Shown here piece by piece: positions 11,042-24,157 of a DNA stretch of 64,000 nucleotides. The position numbers and the translations under genes were made by a program. This DNA is from Leptobrachium leishanense (taxonomy: Eukaryota; Chordata; Amphibia; Anura; Megophryidae): the NCBI GenBank assembly GCA_009667805.1, contig CM019063.1, positions 61,054,881 through 61,118,880 of the forward strand, given 5' to 3'. The notes under the pieces were generated by a model that searched no databases, was not told the DNA's origin, and worked only from the letters and a program-made list of their open reading frames with translations. Each line of letters begins with the position of its first letter. The stretch's first letter is position 1.

Positions 11042-11468
11042 GGCTAGGGTCAGACTAGCGCAGTTTTAACGTGCGTTTAGCCGCACGAAATCACGGCCGT
11101 ACTAGCAGCAAATGACGTCCAATGCCGGGGAACATACGACGAACGGCCGCACGAAAGTTCGTCCGCGCAACGCAAGTGGCCAACGAACGCATTTTTTCGA
11201 GAACGTCAAACCGCTACTACTGACGTACAGAGTGCGCTGCGGCCGCATAGCGGCGTGTGTGCGTGATTAGGAGACGTCAGACGCTGCTAATGTCCGGCCA
11301 ACATAACGTCCAGACTCAAAAAGTGTTTTATTGATGATCCGTACAAAATCACGGACGAAAAGGCGCATCGTATGACCGCTATCGCGTATTCCGGGGGAAA
11401 ATACGTACGTTCGTTCGACCGAACTTTTTCACGGACGACGTGAAAAATGCGTTCGTCTGACCCTAGCC
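11042..11468. mobile_element. CpG-rich MITE family 1, copy 2 (inverted relative to copy 1)
   Basis: It starts GGCTAGGGTCAGACTAGCGC and ends TTCGTCTGACCCTAGCC, flanked by TTA at 11039-11041 and 11469-11471. Its interior is the reverse complement of copy 1 in order. TTA as a 3-bp duplication fits PIF/Harbinger. Confidence 0.85.
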
Positions 11469-11644
11469 TTAAAGCCGTGACCCATGCAAGCCATAAAAAA
11501 ACCCTTGGAGAAACCATGACCCGGAATTCTCTGCACACGACATCCTAATGGCATATGCTGGAGAAGACCTAAAGGTCTATCCACTAAGCTCTCACGTTTT
11601 TCCGGCTTTGCATGTGTTGGTACAGAAAGCTTCTCCTTTTACTC

Positions 11645-12562
11645 TATAGGGGTTAATCAATAGGAGCCGAACTTGCCACCGTACGGTACAATATCGCGGC
11701 AGTTCGTCTATTCAGAAAGCTGTCAATTTGCCAAATACAAGCGAATTGACAGCGGAATACGGTGCAGATCGCTGCAATTCGGCAACCATCGGCAGCAGCT
11801 ATATTGTCCCATAGAGAAGTAATGGTTAATTTATTCAGAGAACCCTAAACGTCAGTGTCAGTGAAAATGTCAGTGAAACGCCCTGATTTTCAGTGATTCG
11901 GTTCGACAGGTTTAAACAGGCAAATTTCATAGAATTCAATGTTAAAAAATCTTAGTTTTACTCAACCGTTAATGCTTTTTGCTGCAAATGAAAAGAATAT
12001 TTATTTTTTTGGGGTATTATGTGTTTTAGGTGAAAATTTTTGATTCCTGATTTTTATGGCTTTTTTTTAAATTATTTTTTTTTATTCTGGAACAGAGCAT
12101 TTTTTAAATTTTTATTTATAGGATCTGTTATTTTTTTCCACACATTTTAATGCATTTTTTTAATTGTTTTTTTTTTTTTTTAAAACCTTTTTTATAAAGA
12201 ATAGCAGAGTTTGTTATTTTTTAATTTTTTTTTTTTACTTTTTAACCAGCTGATTGGCACACTCCAGTGACCTCGTGGTGAATAATGGAATACCTGAAGT
12301 GCGCCGAATGAGAAAGCACGGATTTTTTTATTATATTTTTTTAAAAAAAAAAATTTTCTTCAAAGTTCGACAGAAGTACAAATATTACATATCCTCATAA
12401 GGTAGGATCAGTAGGCAGCGGGGAACTCGTCTAAAAGAGTACCCAAAGTGTATAGAAACATGGGACGTACAAAAAGGGGAAAAAAAGCACTGAAATTTTC
12501 ACCGAAATTTCAGTGTTTTCTGAAAAATCCTGAAAACACCGGCGCTTAGTGGATAACTCCCC
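11645..12562. repeat. Probable degraded MITE with GGGGTTA-type ends
   Basis: The left end TAGGGGTTAATCAATAGGAG resembles the inverse of the right end, GCGCTTAGTGGATAACTCCCC. The interior contains motifs like those of MITE family A (sequences near 11810-11960) and a very A/T-rich stretch at about 12000-12370. Boundaries are approximate. Confidence 0.4.
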
Positions 12563-12824
12563 ATAATTTATTTTCCTATTTTAATAAATTCAGACTCTTA
12601 CTAATGTGCCAGGAATTCATATGCGCTTCACGGAGCTCCGCTACGGAAAATACAGCGAAATAAAAATCCCTGGATCCGTGTAAAATGGAGCATCTGGTTA
12701 AGGACAAGGTGTAAAATGAAGTAAGGGTGAAGGGACTCTCAAGTAAACAGGCCGAGGTTGACTCCCTTTTTCCCTTGGATCGTTTTTCTGCTGTTATGCT
12801 TCTTCTCAAGGGATCGGCAAATAG

Positions 12825-12913
12825 GGCCAGCGTCAGTCGAGCGCCCTATGTGCTAGGTGCCACTCTCACGGACGTTCCTTCTGCTCTCCGAAGACGCTCG
12901 TCTGACACTAGCC
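12825..12913. mobile_element. MITE family 1, short 89-bp derivative
   Basis: Only the terminal regions remain: GGCCAGCGTCAGTCGAGCGC at the left and GCTCGTCTGACACTAGCC at the right, separated by about 50 bp. Confidence 0.65.
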
Positions 12914-13955
12914 TAAAAGATTTCTCAGCCAAAATTGCTGCCCCTTTTAGCTTTTTCTTGAAATGCTGTGCTTTTTTTTTTTCCCCCCCCCTGACAGCTA
13001 TCTGATCTAGCCCCATTAGCTACGATGCTCCCAATACCTTGTCATATATTCATGGGTCAAGTCCAGCAGGAAAGCATGGGACTGCAGTTCTTCCACTATT
13101 TTTGCAGGAGGACCAGAGTTCCCATTTGGCCCACACTCTCAAACTATTGTTTTTGGAGGCAGAAAGGTAGACGAGGTCAGAGCCCCACACTTATTTTTGG
13201 AGGACTTGACCAAACCAGTTGGCAAGGCTAGTCAGGACCAGCCTCACGATTCAGGGTTGGGTTGGGTAGGGTAACACTACCTACATGTGGGCAAGTTGCC
13301 TGCTCTACCATTGTGTAGTCCTGTAACCTCGCGACCACCTATCAAATTCTTGCTTTCAGGCCTCAAATCTCTTTCTTTCTGGCCATATTCTTTAGAATTT
13401 AACACATTGCCAAAAACTGAATTTTCTGACGTTATCCGAGGTGTCCATGTACTAAAGATGAAGTGCAATCTCGTTTTCCTCAGGGGTTGGTCCTAAAACC
13501 AGACAAAATAAGTGGCTGACTTAAGCTACTCCACCTGAACTTGGCACTTGGTTCCATGTTCAGTCATCAATGGACCAGCTTGGGAAGAGAGATGGAAAAA
13601 TCACAATAACCAATGCAGAGATAACCCAATGGATTCCCAAGTAATATAATCTCCGAGTTGGGGCTGGGCAGTTTTCTATTGCTAAAAAAAATTGAAACTT
13701 TTTTTTTTTTATCACAATTAAATCTAATTTGAGATGGTTTTTTATTTTTCTGCTACGAAGACCTGGGAACCTGGATTTCTCTCTATAATTGTCCGAGCGT
13801 TCGGCCGTACAACGGCAGGGCAACAGTTTTCTGCCACTGAGGAAATGTATAAGTGGCTTGTCCTAAATTGGGTCCCGAGGCTTTAACTCGATGGTGCCGT
13901 TGCAAATCGAACCTTGTGAAACATGATGGGGAGCCTCTGTAGGGCAGGCCACTTA
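12914..13955. other. No gene recognised
   Basis: Unclassified sequence with short poly-T and poly-C tracts near 12970-13005 and 13685-13715. The open frames are unsupported. Confidence 0.5.
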
Positions 13956-14307
13956 CAGTTGTGTTCAAAATTATTCAACCCCCAATGCTGTAAAGGGTTT
14001 TAGGGAATTTAGTGTACATTTGTAATTGTATTCAGAATGAAATCCTACAAGGACTTTTTAAAGAACCATATGCAACTAAAATGACATCAATTGGTTTTGT
14101 AATACAGTAGTAAATGTTTCTTTTGTGAATTCTTCATTGACACAATTATTCAACCCCTTAAAGACTACCACTCTGAAGAACAGAGGTTCATTCAAGTGTT
14201 TTCAATCAGGTATTGAAAACACCTGTGGATGTCACGGAGCAGCAATAAAGCATAATAAGCACAAATTAGGCAGCTTTAAAATGACTGTGATACTCAGCTC
14301 CTTCTAG

Positions 14308-15333
<1,026 letters not shown>

Positions 15334-15469
15334 AATTGAACCTCGGGTCAGTCTCCCCGCACTAGGGAATAAATATACTCCAGCACCGTTGTGGATTTTA
15401 TAAATTCTATGGTTTACTAGAATAAATGGCATATAATGAATAACACGGTGTTCGTAGATATATTTACAG

Positions 15470-15645
15470 TACTTCGTAATGCGGGAAACGCGCAGCGGAA
15501 AAGGAATACGATGCTTCGTAATTCGAGGAACGCGCAGCGGAAAAGAAATACGATGCTTCGTAATTCGAGAAACGCGCAGCAGAAAAGAGAAAATAGAAGG
15601 CTTCGTAATTCGAGAAACGCGCAGCGGAAAAAGGAAAAGGAAGAA
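15470..15645 (+). repeat. Tandem repeat of about 42-45 bp, four units
   Basis: Units centre on CTTCGTAATTCGAGAAACGC followed by GCAGCGGAAAAG. The apparent basic ORF across it (repeating NSRNAQRK) reflects the tandem structure and is not credited as a gene. Confidence 0.8.
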
Positions 15646-15881
15646 TAAATCTTTAACCCCTTTTTGTGTTTGGGGAGTGAGTCCCGCACAGGTTATGTCC
15701 CAGAATGTACGTGTGTGTGTGTGTGTGTGTTATGGTACCCGGGTTCAATATTCAACTGGCCAGTGAATTGCTTAAGAGGTATCTTCGACTAGTCAAGTTG
15801 GGGCCCTGTGGGTTTTGGAAACAAACAGCAGCGTGCTTTCTTTATTCACAAACGGCCTGGAAGGCCTCTCACCCATCCGCC

Positions 15882-16275
15882 AGATTCACAGGAATACCCA
15901 CGCTGATACCAAGAGAGCGAGAGGACCCCGAGTTAGGAGCACCGCAAGATCGATCGGACAGGGAGAGCAGGCGGTGAGCTGGACCTCTTGCAGCATCTAC
16001 AGAAAGGCAAGACAGCGGATCCGGTAGCCCAGAGAATCCCAGCCAGGATCGAGCGGAGAGACGTCCTGGGTCGGTGCTCCGCTCGACCCAGGACGTCTCT
16101 CCGCTCGATCCTGGCTGGGATACTCTGGGCTACCGGATCCGCTTTCTTGCCTTTCTGTAGATGCTGCAAGATGTCCAGCTCACCGCCTGCTCTCCCTGTC
16201 CGATCGATCTTGCGGTGCTCCTAACTCGGGGTCCTCTCGCTCTCTTGGTATCAGCGTGGGTATTCCTGTGAATCT
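15882..16275. repeat. Near-perfect hairpin, 192-bp arms and 10-nt loop
   Basis: The left arm 15882-16073 and right arm 16084-16275 are reverse complements with, by my reading, three mismatches (near 15988, 16014 and 16035 on the left arm). The loop is 16074-16083. The other copy of this element (19676-20621) has no such palindrome, so it arose in this copy or its lineage. A transcript would form about 190 bp of double-stranded RNA. Confidence 0.92.
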
Positions 16276-16860
16276 CTGGGTCTTCCTCTGGTAAGGCTGA
16301 AGAACCCAGTCCTTAGCTCTGTCAGGCCCCAGCTGCGCTCCGGCCTAATCACTGTGTCGTTCTGCTGCTCTCGTCTTGCTCCTCTCACTCCCTGGTGCGC
16401 TCTGCCAGCTCTCTCCACGAGGCTCAGGATGTAAGGGTCTGTGTCCCACCCACTTCCTGTGTCCACTCCCAAAGCATGCCGGGAAATGTAGTCCCAATGT
16501 TCAATGTCTCGTATCGCGCTCGTCTCCCTCCGGTGGCCAAAAATAGGTACTGCCACGACAGGGAATTAAACACAGCGCTACACTATGCTTCACGTTTAAA
16601 AGCTGTTAGTACTTAGTACAACATCCTTTTACAGTTATAAGATTGAATGTCACTTGGGGGTTGAATAAAACTGATAATGATGTGAGCACAGAAAAGACAT
16701 TTGTGGTTATTTCATTATAAATGTTATGTTATATTTGTCTGACCTACACGTGCCTCTTTGATTTAATTGTAAGCAAGATGACTGAATGATCAAAATCAAT
16801 GTCAAACTGGCCAAAACACTCAATTTCAGTGGGGGTTGAATAATTTTGAACACAACTGTA

Positions 16861-17642
16861 TGTTGCCCATTCTCAAGACCCTCACAAATCTCGTGATGTT
16901 GCCCGTCCTCAGGCACTCTAATATTTTGCTGTTTTCTGTTACGTTTCTTGCGTTTCATCTCGGATTTCAATGACCATACCTTACAGACCACCACAGATTT
17001 ATCTGACATATTTATTTCCCCATGTGACGCAGATGACACCCGTCAAATTTGCTAAATCAGGGGCAAAAGTATCTGCATGAGGGCATTTAGTGCTGAATGG
17101 CCAAAACTAAGTCTGTAGGTTTATTTCTGTGTGTTTTGTGCCTTATCTCAATTTTTTTTTTTTTTAAATCCATATTCTCCCAATTTGAGATCAGATTAGG
17201 GGCTTAGTAGACCGTCCCGCTCTGCAAAATTCCCATTTGCTTTTACTGATCTCGTGGATGAGAAGGCCTCTCATAACTCTACAAAACATCTTGCTGTGTT
17301 CTTAACTTGCTTGTGATACACAAATTAATTCTACCAGTACGTGCTGCTGGCCTGGGGCGGTCACGCACCACCACGTGCTTTTTAGTAGTTGTTTTTTTGT
17401 GATTACTACTGGGCTGATCGCATCAATTCAGAGGGTTTTCATGATTTTATGTGGGCACTGAACAGGAGATTGGCAGTGTCTAATCATCCCTCCTATATCC
17501 TTTTAATTTCATGGTTTGCTTCCAACCAAAAGTGCTTTTAAAAAAACCTCCCTAGACGTTTCTAATAATTTTTTTGAAGTATAATACAATAAAACAAAAG
17601 CTTTCAATTTTTAATAAAGTCAAGCAGGAACCACGTCAAACG
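16861..17642. other. No gene recognised
   Basis: Unclassified A/T-rich sequence with poly-T near 17150-17165. No bounded element seen. Confidence 0.5.
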
Positions 17643-18225
17643 TAGGGCAGCAACTAACGATTATTTTTATAATCAATTTCTAGTTGGCCGATTATTTTTT
17701 TTTTTCTCTTTCAATTAATCGATTCATCAGATTAGAAAAAGTATTTTTTTATTTTAAGGAACACCATGTTAAAAAAATATACCTCTATTCTTCCCTCAAA
17801 AAAAAAAAAAAAAAAATTAATGCAATTTTCGTACTGTAACTTTCATACGCAAATGAGTAACTTGCGTACTTTTTGTACATAAGGGACGCAAGTGTATGTT
17901 CAGAGTGATGGAGTGAGTGAGGTGGGTTGAGGGACCAGAGGTGGGAGGGCAGTGAGTTTCGGCAAGGGACCTGAGGGACCAAAGGTAGGGATGGAAGGTC
18001 CGGAGTTGCTAGTGGGAGGCAGGGAGAGTGGCTGGTGGCACAGAACTCAAAGTAAGAATAAAACTATGGTGACACACCCTTCACCCTCCTCCTTTTTTAA
18101 AGTTTAACTCCATCTGACTCTAAACACTGTGTGCTGGACACAGACCGATTAATTGACTAACCAATTAATCGATAATGAGAATAGTTCACAACTGTTCTCA
18201 TTATCAATTAGTTGTTTCAGCCCTA
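17643..18225. mobile_element. hAT-type element with ATTAATCGA-rich ends
   Basis: The ends are TAGGGCAGCAACTAACGATT and AATTAGTTGTTTCAGCCCTA, imperfect inverses. The candidate 8-bp flanks (GTCAAACG and GCCCAAAG) are similar but not identical. A relative at 43214-44107 shares the termini and internal blocks. It is non-coding. Confidence 0.7.
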
Positions 18226-19005
18226 GCCCAAAGAGGTCCTTATACTTTTTCGATCAGATGTCACATCAGGTATCCAAAAGTCAGACACTGGTATTTTACA
18301 ACCAAGAAGAAATCCTACTTTCACTGAATAGAATCGGAGGTTGTGAGCGCCACTGATAATTATAATCGTAAGTCCTCCTGGGCGAGAGTAGGACACAAGG
18401 ACCACTTTCAGATCTTTTATTAGCATCAAAACTCATTGTGTAGGGCAAAGATGCCCTAGTGCTCTTCTTACTATTGTCACTGTAGTTCGGGAGGTCTATA
18501 GAGCTCATCATTTCAAAAAACAGTGTGTCAAATAAAGATAAAGGTTTCCACTGGACCAATTGGGAAGGGGAACATGCCTGCTGGCATGGACCAGTTGGAC
18601 TAGTCTGAAAGCTGGGCAATCATTGGGGCAAGTGCAAAATTGTTGCACTTATCTCTTTGCTCCCAGACTGCCTGGAGACATCAGCAAAGGAATTTGGCAA
18701 TTATGGCAGGTCAGGCTGTTCAGGCCCTGCTGGCACAGTTGAGGGCGCATGTGGAGGGGATTTTACTCCCCTTGTTGGAATGAATTTGCTAGTCCAGGGG
18801 CGTTGGATATCTCTAAATTTGTATAAAGGTTGGGGGGGGGATTTACGTTTCGGCATAAAGAATTGGAGGGCGTCCATAGGGATTAATGATGGTGCTTAGT
18901 GATTAACCCCTATAGTACTGAAAAGCTTGTACCTGCATATACATCACAATATATAGGCACAGGTGGTGTATACAATGATACTAGACATGAAAGTGTCTTC
19001 TAGAG
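18226..19005. other. No gene recognised
   Basis: Unclassified. The open frames at 18223-18619 (minus) and 18560-18899 (plus) have no recognisable domain. Confidence 0.45.
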
Positions 19006-19182
19006 CAGTGGTCCTGAAGTACTCCTAACAGGCCCGATTTTAAGGATCCCCTTGAGGAAATGCAGACTGAATCCTGCAATCACTGAGCAGCAAATCATAT
19101 CACCTGTGCTGTGCTTCACATATCCTGCAAACCTGGCCTGTTAGGGGCACCTGAGGACCTTGGTTGGGTTTGGGAACCACTG
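19006..19182. mobile_element. hAT-type MITE (CAGTGGTCC...GGGAACCACTG)
   Basis: It shares its interior (CTGAATCCTGCAATCACTGA and CAAATCATATCACCTGTGCT) with copies at 23151-23328 and 31406-31588. Its flanks TTCTAGAG and TTCCAGGC look like a decayed 8-bp duplication. Confidence 0.75.
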
Positions 19183-19609
19183 TTCCAGGCAAACCTAAAT
19201 GTGATCCTAGAAAATCAGCTCGGTATACACCATTAATCGCTCAGTATTGGTTGACTTCCAATGTATGTGACCATTACAAGGCATTTACATCATCGCTTGA
19301 TACAACTTGTATATCGCAGGTCTTGGTGCGGTTGGACTATGGATGGTTGCCACACTAGTCCAGTGACCTGCCAGTTGCCTTCATTGGACCCCATAGGCTC
19401 TCACAGACATCACACATTTTTAGGATTAGGAATACGGTTGGCAGCATTTTTAGGGGTAAAAGTTATTTTGGGGGTTTGTGTTTTCATTAGGATTAGGTTT
19501 GGAGACCTTTTTAAGTCTTGGATATGTTTGATTAAATGCATGGTGTTTTTTTTTTTTTTTTAATGTAATAAGGGTTAGGTGGTATATAGTGATGTGTTTG
19601 TGTATATAT

Positions 19610-20760
19610 TGGATAGTCCATGTTAGTCCAGATACCAATATCGCCAGAGTATAGCAGTAAGCAGTTGTAGCGCTCACCCCGGAGGAGCCGCTGAATAAAC
19701 CCAGGATAGTCTCATCACCACACTAAGAATTCCTATACACCAGCACACTGTTGTGGATTTTCTAGATTTTGTACTTTACTGAAGCAATTAAGTGGCATTG
19801 AATACACATGTACTTTGAAGCATAAAACGATTTAAACTGGGATAAATGATGTAATGCGCAACGCGGGAAAAACATGCGGTGGAAAAGAAACGGTTAACAC
19901 CCCCCAATTCGCGAGTTTAAGTCCCGTTCAAAAAGGCTCATAAATTGGTGTCTTAGGGTTCCCGGGTACTAGATTCAACTGGCCAGTGAATGAAAAAAAA
20001 TAATATATGACTAGTCAATGTTGGGGCCCTGTGAATTGAAGCAATCGACAAAGCGCGCGCTTTCTCGGAACTGTAGGCATTGAGGCCTCTCGCCCATCCG
20101 GCGAACTCTGTGTTCAGAACCGATGACTCGACCAAAGGATATCTTTCCGCCGACTGGAACCCGGTGCCATCGAATCTGCTCCTCCGATGCCGAATCTCCG
20201 CAACAGGAACCGATCCGCCGCCTGCACTCCCATTCGATCTGCGGTCTCCTTACTCGATTTCAATCTGGAACCTAGTTGTCCTCCGGGATGCTCAGCGGAA
20301 TGTGGTATGCGATGATGCACATTCCATCCCCGATCTCCAGCACTGGATACGCCTTGGTCCACGCTCTGGCCTGGTTGTGATCCCGGACAATGTGCTGCAT
20401 GCGTCTCGCTCGTCCAGCTGCTCTGCTCGCTCTGCCCATGCCATGCACGAGGCTCCTGAAGTCTTTCCTGGCGCCAGCATGCCCACTTCCTGTCCTCCTC
20501 GCAAAGGTCTCTGGGAGATGGAGTCTTTTAGTCCGGCATAGTCCTTGACATGTCTAAGCTCTGTCTCCCTCTAGTGGCAGCAACAACTCGGTCCATAGAA
20601 CCAGACTAACACCGCGCTACACAGTAATACAATTTTTATTGGACTGCCGTTGCATTTAAAAGACAAGCTTTGGAGAGTGTAACCTCTCTTCTTATAGAGA
20701 GTAAACAATTGCACACAACATTTATACATGTCTGAGCAAATCCAATTTCTCCTCCTTTTT
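19610..20760. repeat. Foldback-family repeat, split by the element at 19676
   Basis: The left piece 19610-19675 contains GTTAGTCCAGATACCAATAT and the right piece from 20622 contains TTTTTATTGGACTGCCGTTG followed by AAAAGACAAGCTTTGGAGAG. Both match the foldback repeat at 60405-60790, so this is a diverged copy interrupted by the 946-bp insertion. The right-hand limit is uncertain. Confidence 0.65.
19676..20621. mobile_element. TGTAGCGCT...GCGCTACA element, copy 2
   Basis: It starts TGTAGCGCTCACCCCGGAGG and ends GCGCGCTACA, with a perfect 4-bp duplication CAGT at 19672-19675 and 20622-20625. It shares blocks with the copy at 15304-16582 (such as TTGTGGATTTT and GGGCCCTGTG) but lacks its long palindrome. 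It has no coding capacity I can support. Confidence 0.75.
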
Positions 20761-21183
20761 TTTGTGTTACTGTTGGCTATAGCACAGACTAGGCTTGTCT
20801 CGATCTGATCCCTAGGATCGGACCTTAATTTCTTCAATTCTTTTGGGGAATCTGCTTTTTCAAGCTGATCTGACCCATAAGTCTGAGACTTTCCAAGCAG
20901 CGACACTCTTCGCCTCCTAGGTGGACTACCACAGTCTCGGCAGTGAGTCACAGCATCTTCCCTGCCTGCTCACAAGAGTCCCCAGCTGCAGTCCAGGTGC
21001 CTCTGCATTCACTCCATGCCTGCTCCATGTCCTGCGAACAGGCAGGGAAGATGCCATACTGTAAGTGAATGCTGAGGCCCTGGGATTCCCTTTCGTAAAG
21101 GAGCTGCTGGTCCAGCCGCATCTCCGATTGCCATTTTTTTTAGGCCGACGTTCCAATCGGAACATCCCTAGCGCAAACATACA

Positions 21184-21939
21184 GAGCTCTATTACATTCT
21201 TCGCGCATACGTTTGCGCCTGCACAAAAACGCATTAACACGAGGGGCAAAACCCTTCGCGCAGAACGTCGTATTACAATCTCCGGGCAACAAATGCGCGT
21301 TTACGTCTACCGCGGGTGAACCTGTGTGAACTTACTGTACGTCGAGCGTCTTATACTTAACATTGTGAGTGCAAATGCATTTGTGCGCTGGTACACGGAT
21401 GGTATTACAATCTATGCGCAGTTTGTAACGCACAGTCTTTGCGCGCATAATTTTAGCTACTCCTGAAAGCTGGTGTTAATGGCAAATTCGATCAACCTGG
21501 CCGAAACCAAATACACCAGCCCAAAAATAAAATACGCAGCAAAGTATAGTTACACATTCTACTCATACCCAAACAATAAATTTGAGAAGTTGTGCGTGTT
21601 TTTATTTTTTTATTTTTTTATTGATGCAGCATACAGTATATGCGCAGATTGACTTTGACAGGCGCAAAAACTTAACGTCAGACAATTGTGGTTCTTAATT
21701 CTGATTGGCTGAATGGAATGGAAAAAAAAATCCGCACACTGATTTCTGCGCGCAACGTTACTGTGCGCGTGGGTTTTTGCGCATCCGTTTTTGTGCGTCT
21801 GTTTTACGCGCGTTATTTTTTGACGGATGAAAAAATGCGCGAGGATTGTAATACCAGCGTTGTTTTACACGTGTTAACGCTTTGCGCACAAATTCACGCG
21901 TTCTGTATGCGTTTTTGCGTGAAGAATGTAATCGAGCCC
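21184..21939. mobile_element. CpG-rich MITE family 2, copy 2
   Basis: The ends are GAGCTCTATTACATTCTTCG and GAAGAATGTAATCGAGCCC, flanked by the 3-bp duplication ACA at 21181-21183 and 21940-21942. Confidence 0.82.
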
Positions 21940-21942
21940 ACA

Positions 21943-22761
21943 GTGTAGAATATCTAAGGATAGCCTTAGGAAATGGGTGCATAATGTTGATTAAACCATT
22001 ACAGAAAAAAGTCACCAAAATCTCCTTGGATGTTAATAACTTCCCACTCGTTAGAGAATGGATTAATGAACATAAAACGTATACTCGTATAGGGGTTATT
22101 CAGGGTTCCGGTATTACAGCGCAGACAAACATCGGCATTTCACAAAATTAAAGTCCGAAGAGCCACAGGAGACACATCACCTTGAAGCTTCTCCTGTCAT
22201 TCTTTGTATTTGAGTTTTGTGAAATGTTGGCGCTTTGTGAATAACAACTTTTATATCTAAGAAGTTCACTGTTAATAAGACATAAAATATGGTCAAAACA
22301 ATTGTGGGTGTACAGGCCTTTCGCGGTACAAGTAAATGAGGCAAAGCAGGAGGAGTGAAATATAACAACTGCGCAGATAAATAAGCCAACAAAAAAAGGA
22401 AAGGTCACCCATTAATATAGGGCTAAAGCTAAACAAACCAATGTTTCTGTGCGTAGAATTATCGAGGGTTTCCTGAGTTCTTTGAGAAAGGCTACCGGGT
22501 CATCAATGGTCTATTCAGACGATAATGGGGACGGGAAATCTGAAGTTTGCTCTTCACTTTCTGCAAGTTGGACACTTTGTTTCCGAAGTGGCTAATCATA
22601 AGAAATGGCCTTCTTGGCTTGTGTTCAGGGTGGGGTTGACACACCGGCATTGTCAAGATGAGAATAATCGGTCATGGATACACTTTCTAGATAAGAATGG
22701 GTTATATGAGAAAACCCATCACTCTTGACAATGTCCTGCTGGAGTGTGAAGATGGCTTCAA
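21943..22761. other. No gene recognised
   Basis: Unclassified. Between about 22150 and 22440 there is mixed sequence with no clear termini. Confidence 0.5.
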
Positions 22762-22896
22762 CAGGGATCTCAAACTCCAGCCTCCCAGATGATTCCGAAC
22801 TAGAACTCTTGTGATTCCCTGGCCATCTTTTGCATTCAGAGAATTCTGGGAATTGCGGCCATCGATATCTGGGGGAGCATGTGTTTGACAGCCCTG
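22762..22896. mobile_element. Short hAT-type MITE
   Basis: The ends CAGGGATCTCAAACTCCAGC and TGTTTGACAGCCCTG resemble the element at 1895-2022, with the shared internal GATTCCCTGGCCATC. The 8-bp flanks have decayed. Confidence 0.65.
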
Positions 22897-23150
22897 GTCT
22901 ACACTTTTCCTCTCACCCCTGTTGCGTTTCTGCCTGATTTAAACACACCATAGTGCACCCTCATTTCCATCCCTTTACCCTTATGTCCATTGTGCCTCTG
23001 TTCCATCCCTCTCACCATGACACCACCTTAAAGCCTAGATTAGCTCGCTCTGTACAGTGCGTCAGGATACCGTATCGTATCTTGTTCTGTCTATAGCTCA
23101 CAGCCAGCCTTTGCTCACATCCAAAAAGGAAGCTCTTGATTCCCGTAGAG

Positions 23151-23328
23151 CAGCGTTTCCCAACTCCAGTCCTCAGCTCCCCCTAACAGGTCAGGTTTTA
23201 AGGATCACCTTGGGGAAATGCAAACTGAATCCTGCAATCACTGAACAGCAAATCATATCACCTGTGCTGTGCTTCAGATATCTGCAAACCTGACCTGTTA
23301 GGGGGACCAGGGTTGGGAACCACCGCTG
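23151..23328. mobile_element. hAT-type MITE (CAGCGTTTCCC...GGGAACCACCGCTG)
   Basis: Same family as 19006-19182 and 31406-31588. Flanked by GTAGAG on both sides, consistent with a partly overlapping duplication. Confidence 0.75.
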
Positions 23329-23877
23329 TAGAGTCACTTTTCCGTTGGGTCTTTTATGGTGCTCAGACCTCTACCTGCAGCCCCATTAGCACCTAATGTG
23401 AATCTGGTCTAGATATATCATGGACAATGTCGATCACAAACACCTCGGATCTAAAGCTTCTCCTTCTCTGTCCTACCATTTTCCAGTCCATTTGATGTAT
23501 TGGTACTGGATTTAATAAAATGCTGTGTTTACGGATTTCGCTGGATGAGCGTGTCAGGCTTTCAGACTTTGTTTTGCAAATTCTCTGCATCCCTTAGGGT
23601 CCTTCTAAGTGGTTTAGGGGTGGGTAATCTCTTAAGCTTTGCTAATACTGTAGCGTCCAATTCTTAGCGAGGCATTAACTAAAGTATCTTGTATTTTATC
23701 TCCATACATTATAGCCGTACTGATCCCTGGATGTCAATGAAAAGCACTTTTTGTAAGAAAATCAGACCGGATGATCCTCTGCATGTTTGCGTATTTATAG
23801 CACCCTGCATAGTGAAACATCACCTCCCTTGAATGTTTCCAAGTATTTGTAAACCGAAATGAAAATTCCAAAACCTA
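23329..23877. other. No gene recognised
   Basis: Unclassified sequence up to the TA target of the following Tc1 element. Confidence 0.5.
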
Positions 23878-23917
23878 CACTGCCCGACCCAAAAAAGGTC
23901 TCACACACTGTAATAAT

Positions 23918-24157
23918 TCATCGGTGAGCCTTTAGCTGTGGTTGCGGCACGGCATTCTTTCGATAAATGCTTTGACATTGCATGAGGTTATTTGCATCCA
24001 GAGTGGCATTAAATTTGTGGCCAAGGTCTTGTATTGATGATGGGAGAGTCGCAGCGCTGCGTAAAGTCTTCTCCAGCACATTATCCCAAAGACTCTCAAT
24101 GGGGTTAAGGTGCGGACTGTGCGGTGGCCAATCCATGTGTGAAAATGATGTCTCCTG
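23918..24157 (-). pseudogene. Tc1 transposase C-terminal fragment
   Basis: The minus strand encodes MDWPPHSPHLNPIESLWDNV followed by about 50 further residues. This is the final catalytic acid motif of Tc1 transposases, with Glu in NPIESLW, and a degenerate C-terminal tail. It is separated from its upstream part (30105-30214) by 5.9 kb of inserted hAT sequence, so no functional enzyme can be made. Confidence 0.88.

Noticed and set aside
15436..15766. Arginine-rich ORFs with repeating RNAQRK
   Set aside because: A tandem repeat inside a non-coding insertion; two frames are equally open.
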